From positions 1 to 12,594 of the forward strand of contig SHWR01000032.1 of assembly GCA_009693745.1 (NCBI GenBank): DNA of 12,594 nucleotides. Direction: 5' to 3'. Below the pieces are notes generated by a model. It saw only the letters and a program-made list of their open reading frames with translations, was not told the DNA's origin and did not search any database. Origin of the DNA: Candidatus Fonsibacter sp. (GTDB taxonomy: Bacteria; Pseudomonadota; Alphaproteobacteria; Pelagibacterales; Pelagibacteraceae). Positions 7,798 to 12,594 of this stretch are shown here, piece by piece. How positions within the stretch are numbered: position 1 is the stretch's first letter; the number at the start of each line of letters is the position of its first letter. The position numbers and the translations under genes are program-made.

Positions 7798-8445
7798 TTA
7801 GATTATTTTTAGTTCACGTAAGCCTGCATAAAATTCTTTTGCACCTTCATAACCAAAGTAAACTGAAAGCAATAACAATAAAATACTTGAAATTCTAAAG
7901 AAAGTTCCCACAGGCATTATTTTAGTAATTTTTCTCAGAACAAAATAAACAAAAATTAGAGCCAATGTTCCAGTAATTGCTCCAGCAATTACAGGGATTG
8001 GGCTGTAAATTGTAGAAGTAAATAAAGCAGCATAAAATAAAACTACTTCAAAACCTTCACGTACAATCGCAAAGAAAACTGTAAGTGATAAAAAAAACGG
8101 GTTACCTGTTGAAACGGCTTTATCTACTTTACCTTTGACATGTTGTTTTGCGTTATGACTAAAATAAGCAACGTACGCTAACATGCCAGATGCAATTAAC
8201 ATTACCGATCCTTCGAATAATTCTTCATGAGCGTGCGTTATTGCTGCAATTTTTTTTACAGCTAAAGCAGTTAATAAAGAGACAACTACACCGGCAATCA
8301 AACCCCAAATGACAGCAGGGCGCTGATGTCTTGCATTCATTTTGTCTAAGTAAGTAAATATTAGAATAGCTATTAATAAGGCTTCGAAACCTTCTCTAAA
8401 AAGAATAAAAAAAGAACTTAAATAGGGTGTTAGTGTTTCAGTCAT
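7798..8445 (-). CDS. FTR1/EfeU-family iron permease
   Basis: Inner-membrane iron permease of the oxidase-dependent FTR1 family (EfeU in E. coli). Two R-E-G-F-E motifs, the hallmark iron-binding element, are present at residues 17-21 and 129-133, each in a hydrophobic segment, and an E-E-L-F-E-G motif lies at 74-79, which is also family-typical. About six to seven membrane spans fill the 215 residues; E. coli EfeU is longer at about 276. The partners EfeO (periplasmic iron carrier) and EfeB (peroxidase) are absent here, so what feeds iron to this protein is unknown. It is first in a two-gene unit with mbfA downstream. The 132 bases upstream (8446-8577) hold a possible -35 TTGACT on the minus strand (8491-8486) but no clear -10 and no recognised iron box. 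Confidence 0.92.
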   Translation of the reverse strand: MTETLTPYLSSFFILFREGFEALLIAILIFTYLDKMNARHQRPAVIWGLIAGVVVSLLTALAVKKIAAITHAHEELFEGSVMLIASGMLAYVAYFSHNAKQHVKGKVDKAVSTGNPFFLSLTVFFAIVREGFEVVLFYAALFTSTIYSPIPVIAGAITGTLALIFVYFVLRKITKIMPVGTFFRISSILLLLLSVYFGYEGAKEFYAGLRELKII

Positions 8446-8577
8446 ATTTATTAAGTGAACTATGATTAATTATTTTCACATTTAAAGTCAAATACTATTC
8501 AAATAGATACAGATTTTAATTCTGAGTGTTTTAGTAGGAATAGTCTTTAATTTTCAAAGAGAAAAATAACCTCAAAC

Positions 8578-9246
8578 TCAATTTGTCGCATTAATTCTTT
8601 TCCAAATAAAATAGCTATTTAGAAAAAATAAACTTATAAATAGAAAATAATTCCATTCAATTATGATTCTAGTATTCCATGTCGTTAATTGCAGAAATCG
8701 GTTGGTAAATAAAAATAAAACAAAGCCAAAAATAACAATCATAAGACTATGATAAAAAGTTGCCTTAATAGCTTTAGATGAAACGATAACCTGATAATCG
8801 TCTTTTATTTTCATGTAGGATAATGCAACAAAAAACTGAGTAAATACTAAACTAATAATATAAATAAAGATTCCACCTCTTCTCATAAATTTCCAAACTT
8901 CTGACCCTTCTACTCCTAAAAATAAAATGTAAGTTAGTAAGCATGTTGCTGAGATAAAACTAAATAATAAAATTAAGTTTAAATATATTTTAGAGATTAA
9001 AAATTTTTTAAAAATTCTTACATGTTCGAAAGAATAAGCAATAATAAGTATAGCAGTGATTAACATCATCGGTTTAAATATTAAAATACCAGGATGACTT
9101 CTGCCAATTCTACTAATTGTATAACAACCATTAATAAATGGATTGCATGGTTCGTAAATATTCAGAGCTATTGCAACGCCAAGACATACTAAAACTGTTG
9201 TTATTGGAATAATAAATAATCCAATACTTAGTCTCTGAACTAACAT
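8578..9246 (-). CDS. six-span membrane protein, possibly Frag1/DRAM/Sfk1-like
   Basis: Function unknown. The 222 residues show six hydrophobic spans at about 7-29, 55-74, 86-110, 124-146, 163-183 and 197-214. The loop after span 1 carries Cys34 and Cys41 in the pattern P-C-N-P-x4-C, followed by Y-T-I-S-R-I-G-R-S-H-P and Phe57. A conserved-looking x-I-S-x-x-G-x-x-x-P loop after the first span resembles the Frag1/DRAM/Sfk1 membrane family, but I hold this only loosely; DUF998-type proteins have a similar plan. The second large loop has G-V-E-G-S-E-V-W. The start codon overlaps the stop of the DUF2721 gene by one base (TAATG), which indicates translational coupling and a joint role. The two Cys may form a disulfide on the periplasmic side (inference). 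Confidence 0.75.
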   Translation of the reverse strand: MLVQRLSIGLFIIPITTVLVCLGVAIALNIYEPCNPFINGCYTISRIGRSHPGILIFKPMMLITAILIIAYSFEHVRIFKKFLISKIYLNLILLFSFISATCLLTYILFLGVEGSEVWKFMRRGGIFIYIISLVFTQFFVALSYMKIKDDYQVIVSSKAIKATFYHSLMIVIFGFVLFLFTNRFLQLTTWNTRIIIEWNYFLFISLFFLNSYFIWKRINATN

Positions 9247-9674
9247 TAAAAAATGTTATTTTCTTTTTCTTTAAGATCTATTAAATGGTATTCTAAAGCT
9301 CGTGCCGACATTTGCACCTCAATTACAAAAAGAATAATGGCAATTCCAAAAAACACAACTGCGATTCCAAAACAGTTTAATGAAATTTCAGGTTTATTAA
9401 TGTATCCAAAAAAAATAGTTAATAAATTTGTAAATAAAGCAATGCCAGAAAGAGTTTGAATAAGTTTAATAAGTTTAATTCTATAAGTTAAAGTTTTTAT
9501 TTGCGCAACATAACGCCTGCCCATAACATCTTGAGTATCTATTTTTTTTTCAATTATTTCCGCATGAATTTTTCTAATTAATACTGCACAGCTATTATAA
9601 CGATGAGTAAAATTGGTCATCATTAGTGGAATGGCAGGAAATAGGAGCGCGGGATAAATAATGAAATTTTCCAT
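9246..9674 (-). CDS. DUF2721 family membrane protein
   Basis: Member of the uncharacterised DUF2721 family by pattern: an N-terminal hydrophobic segment with L-F-P-A-I-P-L (residues 11-17), a polar Arg/Lys-rich middle (about 22-69) with N-x-C-x-x-L-I-R-K-I-H and Y-R-I-K-L-I-K, then two membrane spans (71-91 and 99-120) and the typical end E-V-Q-M-S-A-R-A-L-E-Y-H-L-I-D-L. The length of 142 fits the family. No catalytic residue is evident, and the role is unknown. It lies 22 bases after a 43-residue single-span protein and overlaps by one base with the six-span protein gene downstream, so the three probably form an operon. There is no Shine-Dalgarno before the ATG. Confidence 0.82.
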   Translation of the reverse strand: MENFIIYPALLFPAIPLMMTNFTHRYNSCAVLIRKIHAEIIEKKIDTQDVMGRRYVAQIKTLTYRIKLIKLIQTLSGIALFTNLLTIFFGYINKPEISLNCFGIAVVFFGIAIILFVIEVQMSARALEYHLIDLKEKENNIF

Positions 9675-9696
9675 TTAAATTTTAAAAAATTATTGT

Positions 9697-9828
9697 TTAA
9701 AGATCGGTAAAAGTTCCTGTTCTAGGATCTTTTTTTAATATTCTGGCCTGATTTTTTTTGCTTCGAAAATAAAGAAATAGCACAGCTACAATTAAAAAAA
9801 TTATTGAAGTGATTAAATATTTTGTCAT
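9697..9828 (-). CDS. 43-residue single-span membrane protein
   Basis: A short frame reads from ATG (9828-9826) to TAA (9699-9697). It has one hydrophobic span at about residues 4-21, then a basic R-S-K-K-N-Q-A-R segment and the tail K-D-P-R-T-G-T-F-T-D-L. The positive charges after the span predict the N-terminus outside and the basic tail inside. Support for it being real: it fills the space between the DUF2721 gene and the divergent phosphatase gene, it is on the same strand as the following genes, and its composition is that of a well-formed small membrane protein. The D-P-x-T-G-x tail resembles short hypothetical proteins of alphaproteobacteria as far as I recall, but no function is known to me. 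Confidence 0.65.
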   Translation of the reverse strand: MTKYLITSIIFLIVAVLFLYFRSKKNQARILKKDPRTGTFTDL

Positions 9829-9886
9829 TATTTTATAAATTAAATGTTAATTACGACTATTCGAAGTCAACTGCTAGAATAATATA

Positions 9887-10439
9887 ATGCAAGTAAGATT
9901 GATAATTTTTACATGTCTTTTGAGCATAACTAGCTTCTTTTCTGTTTTTGCAAATGAGCAAAAGATTATTAAAGACTTAAAAGAGGGTGGAAAATTAATT
10001 CTTATTCGCCATTCAGAGGCCCCAGGAACAGGCGATCCTGGCAAATTTTAATTTAAATGATTGCAAAACCCAAAGAAATTTATCAACAGAAGGTATTGAG
10101 CAAGCTAAACGATTAGGTGAGTTTTTTATAAAGAATAATATTTCTTTTGAAAAAGTTTATTCATCCGAATATTGCAGATGTAAAGATACAGCGAGATATG
10201 CATTTAAAAATTTTGAAACTTTTTCAGGTTTAAATTCTACTTTTGCAGACTCAAGTAAAACACCCGCATATATAAAAAAAACTAAAGAATTTATTGAAAA
10301 ATTAGACAAAAATAAGAATTATATATTTATTGCTCATCATACAACAATTCAAGGTTTAGCAGATCAATTTGCAAATTCTGGTGAGATGATCATTATTGAT
10401 AGATCTTACAAAATTATCGGTACCTTCAAAGTTAATTAG
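9887..10439 (+). pseudogene. exported histidine phosphatase family protein, interrupted by a +1 frameshift
   Basis: Translation from ATG 9887 gives a signal peptide (residues 1-22, cut after V-F-A) and the start of a histidine phosphatase (phosphoglycerate-mutase-like) domain with L-I-R-H-S (His42 the expected phosphate acceptor) and A-P-G-T-G-D-P, then stops at TAA 10049-10051. The rest of the domain continues in the +1 frame from 10050 to TAG 10437-10439: N-L-N-D-C, T-Q-R-N-L-S-T-E-G, Y-S-S-E-Y-C-R-C-K-D-T-A, and I-A-H-H-T-T-I-Q-G holding the second His. Joined, about 183 residues would form a full periplasmic enzyme; substrate unknown. One extra base within GGCAAATTTTAA explains the break. 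It may be a recent pseudogene, a sequencing or assembly error, or a +1 slip on TTT before TAA. The conserved downstream half argues that decay, if real, is recent. Confidence 0.85.
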
Positions 10440-10499
10440 CATACCTCATTTTCCAACATTGCATTAGTTAGCTATGCATTTTAGATATACATTTCTTAT

Positions 10500-10757
10500 A
10501 TGAATTGGGAGAAGCTAAAAGTATATAGAAAAGTAGCTAAAGCTGGGAGTTTTTTAAAAGCATCAAAACAAGATAATAAATCTCAATCAACATTTTCAAG
10601 AGCAGTAATGGATCTTGAGAGAGAAATAAATCGAAAACTTTTTAATAGAACAAGCAAAGGAGTTATGCCAACCTTGCATGGCAGCACACTTTTAAATTTA
10701 GTTGATGATTTTTCTAATAAATTAAATCAATTTTTGAACAATAACAGAAAAAATTAA
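10500..10757 (+). CDS. HTH-only LysR-type DNA-binding protein
   Basis: The 85 residues match only the N-terminal winged helix-turn-helix of LysR-type regulators: M-N-W-E-K-L-K-V-Y, V-A-K-A-G-S-F, the recognition region S-Q-S-T-F-S-R-A-V-M-D-L-E (about 28-40), K-L-F-N-R and G-V-M-P-T-L-H-G, then the start of the linker helix ending in a polar N-N-N-R-K-N tail. The effector-binding domain (about 200 residues in normal members) is absent, and the next 113 bases show no remnant of it in any frame, so this is either a stable stand-alone form or an old truncation. The frame is clean with a normal stop. No Shine-Dalgarno. It lies directly before glnK-amtB on the same strand, so a role in nitrogen control is plausible but is inference only. 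Confidence 0.82.
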   Translation: MNWEKLKVYRKVAKAGSFLKASKQDNKSQSTFSRAVMDLEREINRKLFNRTSKGVMPTLHGSTLLNLVDDFSNKLNQFLNNNRKN

Positions 10758-10870
10758 TTTTTTTTGGTTATGCATTCTGATCATATCTGAATCATTGAAT
10801 GATCACTTCATATTAAAAAATTTTTTTGTTACGTCATTACTAATTAAAACAAACAATAACAGGGAGTATT
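10758..10870 (+). promoter_or_regulatory. upstream control region of glnK-amtB with inverted repeats
   Basis: This 113-base gap holds a perfect 7-base inverted repeat TGATCAT (10778-10784) / ATGATCA (10799-10805) with 14 bases between. Nested in it is a 13-base palindrome ATCATTGAATGAT (10791-10803). The shape fits an operator for a dimeric regulator, possibly the adjacent LysR-like protein. An 8-base TATGCATT (10769-10776) also occurs before the LysR-like gene. A clear Shine-Dalgarno AGGGAG (10861-10866) stands 4 bases before the glnK ATG, in contrast to most genes here. No sigma-54 promoter (GG-N10-GC type) was recognised, and no certain -35/-10 pair. Confidence 0.5.
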
Positions 10871-11209
10871 ATGAAACTAATAACTGCAATCATAAAACCT
10901 GAACAAGCAGACAATGTTAAGAAAGCTCTTAATAAAGTCGGTGTTGTTGGGTTGACGATGACAGATGTTAAAGGATATGGAAGGCAGAAAGGTCATACAG
11001 AGTTTTATAGAGGTTCTGAATATGAAGTTGCTTTTCTTCCCAAAACAAAACTAGAAATAGCGGTCTCAAATAAGCAATATGCAAAAGCTTTAGAGGCTAT
11101 ATTAAAAACTGCGAAAACTGGAAAGATTGGTGATGGAAAAATTTTCATAACCAGCTTGAGTCAAGTTATTCGGGTTCGAACAGGTGAAAAAGGAGATAAA
11201 GCAATATGA
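10871..11209 (+). CDS. glnK: nitrogen regulatory protein PII
   Basis: Trimeric cytoplasmic signal protein that senses 2-oxoglutarate, ATP/ADP and nitrogen status. The 112 residues are exactly the usual PII length. Seen: I-I-K-P near the start (7-10), the V-K-G-Y-G-R-Q-K-G-H-T-E segment (33-44), the T-loop with Tyr46 and Tyr51 (Tyr51 being the usual uridylylation site), T-G-K-I-G-D-G-K-I-F (B-loop, about 83-92) and V-I-R-V-R-T-G-E near the end (C-loop). A strong AGGGAG ribosome-binding site confirms this start. It overlaps amtB by 4 bases (ATGA). Linkage to amtB favours the GlnK role, that is binding and closing the ammonium channel when nitrogen is ample; glnB cannot be excluded as a name because the paralogues are nearly alike in sequence. 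Confidence 0.95.
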   Translation: MKLITAIIKPEQADNVKKALNKVGVVGLTMTDVKGYGRQKGHTEFYRGSEYEVAFLPKTKLEIAVSNKQYAKALEAILKTAKTGKIGDGKIFITSLSQVIRVRTGEKGDKAI

Positions 11210-12483
11210 TAAAAATAATTAATAAAATCGCAATTTTTCTGTTTTTTTTACTACAAACAACAGTTCTTTTTGCTGCTGACCCAAAGCCAGTTTTAAATGC
11301 AGGAGATGCGTCGTGGATGTTAACAAGTACCGCACTTGTCTTGTTAATGACTATTCCAGGACTTGCTTTATTTTATGGTGGTTTGGTTGGTAAGAAAAAC
11401 GTTGTTTCCACAATTAGTCAGTCATTCATGATTACTTGCGTTGTGACATTAATTTGGTTTATCTGTGGATATTCACTTACTTTTAGTGAGGGCAATTTAT
11501 TCATCGGTGATCTTTCAAAATCATTTTTGAAAGGCGTTGATGTTGCTTCATTGAGTATGACAATCCCTGAAACAGTTTTTATTTGTTATCAATTAACATT
11601 TGCAATTATTACTGTTTCGCTAATCTGTGGGTCAATTGTTGAACGTGTAAATTTTGGAGCACTGTTTATTTTTGTAGTGTTGTGGAGTATATTTGTTTAC
11701 GCGCCAATTGGTCATATGGTTTGGGGTGGCGGTTATTTATCTAAATTAGGCGTTCTTGATTTTGCAGGTGGAACAGTTGTTCACATCAATTCAGGAGTTG
11801 CTGGTTTAGTTGCCGCTTTAGTCATTGGTAAAAGAAAAACAAAATCTCGTCCGCACAATATAGCATTAACAATGATTGGTGCTTCAATGCTATGGGTTGG
11901 TTGGTTTGGGTTTAATGCTGGTTCAGCAGTTGCTGCAAATGGTAACGCTGGAATGGCAATGCTTGTAACTCAAATTGCAGCTGCAACAGCGGGTGTTGCC
12001 TGGATGCTTGTTGAGTGGTTCTCAGGCGAAAAGAAACCAAGTTTACTTGGAATGTGTTCAGGTGCTGTAGCAGGATTAGTTGCGATTACTCCAGCTTCAG
12101 GATTTGTTGGTCCAAGTGGAGCTTTCTTCATCGGACTTGCTGCAGGAGTATTCTGTTACTTAACTTGCACTAAATTAAAAAGTGTTCTTGGCTATGACGA
12201 CGCTTTGGATGTATTTGGTATCCATGCGTTAGGCGGAGCTCTTGGTGCAATTTTAACAGGAGTATTTACTCTAAAAGCAATTGGTGGAACAGCAGGACTA
12301 TTAGAAGGAAATGCTGCTCAAGTTAAATTACAATTAATTGGTGTTGGTGTGACTGTAGCTTACACAGCGATAGCAACTTACATTATATTAAAAGTAGTTA
12401 ATTTTATTACACCATTAAGAGCTTCTGATGCTCAAGAGAGAGATGGTTTAGATCTTTCTCAGCACGGAGAACAAGTAGGATAA
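11206..12483 (+). CDS. amtB: ammonium transporter AmtB
   Basis: Trimeric inner-membrane channel for ammonium/ammonia uptake. The 425 residues start with a likely signal peptide (about 1-23, L-L-Q-T-T-V-L-F-A), followed by about 11 membrane spans. Family motifs: P-G-L-A-L-F-Y-G-G-L (51-60), H-M-V-W-G-G-G (170-176), the D-F-A-G-G-T-V-V-H-I-N-S-G signature with Asp185 and pore His193, G-W-F-G-F-N-A-G-S-A (232-241) and D-V-F-G-I-H-A-L-G-G with the second pore His340. The cytosolic tail after about residue 404 would contact GlnK. The ATG overlaps the glnK stop, and AAGGAG at 11190-11195 inside glnK lies 10 bases before it, so translation is coupled. Stem-loops follow the stop. Confidence 0.97.
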   Translation: MIKIINKIAIFLFFLLQTTVLFAADPKPVLNAGDASWMLTSTALVLLMTIPGLALFYGGLVGKKNVVSTISQSFMITCVVTLIWFICGYSLTFSEGNLFIGDLSKSFLKGVDVASLSMTIPETVFICYQLTFAIITVSLICGSIVERVNFGALFIFVVLWSIFVYAPIGHMVWGGGYLSKLGVLDFAGGTVVHINSGVAGLVAALVIGKRKTKSRPHNIALTMIGASMLWVGWFGFNAGSAVAANGNAGMAMLVTQIAAATAGVAWMLVEWFSGEKKPSLLGMCSGAVAGLVAITPASGFVGPSGAFFIGLAAGVFCYLTCTKLKSVLGYDDALDVFGIHALGGALGAILTGVFTLKAIGGTAGLLEGNAAQVKLQLIGVGVTVAYTAIATYIILKVVNFITPLRASDAQERDGLDLSQHGEQVG

Positions 12484-12484
12484 A

Positions 12485-12508
12485 TATTATAAGTTCCCCC
12501 TTATAATA
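12485..12508 (+). other. A/T-rich stem-loop directly after amtB
   Basis: TATTATAAG (12485-12493) and CTTATAATA (12500-12508) form a perfect 9-base-pair stem around a TTCCCC loop, starting 2 bases after the amtB stop. It is weak in base pairing strength and has no T-run after it, so it is more likely an mRNA-end or processing structure than a terminator on its own. Confidence 0.5.
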
Positions 12509-12521
12509 AGTTAAGTTAACA

Positions 12522-12547
12522 GAGGCCCAGATGAAAATCTGGGCCTC
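12522..12547 (+). terminator. strong stem-loop ending the glnK-amtB unit
   Basis: GAGGCCCAGAT (12522-12532) and ATCTGGGCCTC (12537-12547) form a perfect 11-base-pair stem closed by a GAAA tetraloop, a very stable hairpin in otherwise AT-rich DNA. The downstream sequence is only moderately T-rich (ATTCATAGACTTT), so it is not a textbook intrinsic terminator; it may act in both directions or protect the 3' end of the mRNA. Its place 38 bases after the amtB stop supports a 3'-end role. Confidence 0.75.
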
Positions 12548-12594
12548 ATTCATAGACTTTAAAACCTTAAAACATTAAAACTAAATTTCGATAA

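Noticed and set aside
8446..8577. Possible iron-responsive operator (Irr, Fur or RirA type) before ftr1
   Set aside because: I looked for the known consensus shapes. A loose TGA...TCA pair near 8463-8478 has the wrong spacing, and no convincing match was found.
8520..8577. Terminator of the membrane cluster
   Set aside because: The only pairing found, TTTTC with GAAAA near 8551-8566, is a five-pair A/T stem that is likely by chance.
9253..9459. 68-codon plus-strand frame inside the DUF2721 gene
   Set aside because: Antisense to a family-matching gene, with no start signal and no family resemblance.
10758..10870. Lost effector domain of the LysR-type gene, by frameshift
   Set aside because: Read in all forward frames, this stretch gives no LysR-like residues and several stops; it is intergenic.
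12559..12594. Possible C-terminal end of a convergent minus-strand gene at the right edge
   Set aside because: Short open frames exist (ending near 12567 and 12559), but they are only 8 to 11 codons long, with nothing to choose between them.

Overview
The window is a compact, strongly AT-rich bacterial chromosome segment with almost no non-coding space; no gene-free stretch reaches 150 bases. The gene set, very short intergenic gaps, small proteomic extras and the alphaproteobacterial MbfA-type ferritin/VIT fusion suggest a free-living alphaproteobacterium with a streamlined genome, most likely of the SAR11 (Pelagibacterales) kind or a similar marine lineage. This is inference from gene content and base composition; no taxonomic marker such as rRNA is present.

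Layout: a partial gene end (2-85, +); malate synthase (91-1701, -) divergent from accA (1765-2871, +), whose 3' end overlaps the 3' end of secA (2857-5442, -); argJ (5525-6787, +) divergent from secA and abutting stop-to-stop with mbfA. On the minus strand follows an iron block, ftr1 then mbfA (8445 down to 6788), and upstream of it a three-gene membrane-protein cluster: a 43-residue single-span protein (9828-9697), a DUF2721 protein (9674-9246) and a six-span membrane protein (9246-8578). On the plus strand come a frameshifted exported histidine phosphatase (9887-10439), a LysR-type protein reduced to its DNA-binding domain (10500-10757), and the nitrogen pair glnK-amtB (10871-12483), closed by two stem-loops.

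How the genes work together: glnK and amtB form the standard PII/ammonium-channel unit, probably translationally coupled, with the HTH-only protein and an inverted-repeat-rich 113-base region just ahead as candidate control elements. ftr1 and mbfA pair a ferric/ferrous-iron permease with a ferritin-like iron exporter in one transcription unit, which would control cell iron in both directions. The rest (malate synthase, AccA, SecA, ArgJ) is core metabolism and secretion. I saw no mobile element, CRISPR array, defence system or rRNA/tRNA gene. The most unusual points are a membrane-anchor-like tail on AccA, the HTH-only regulator beside glnK, the ftr1-mbfA/membrane cluster, and the frameshift in the phosphatase. 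None amounts to clear proof of an undescribed system.
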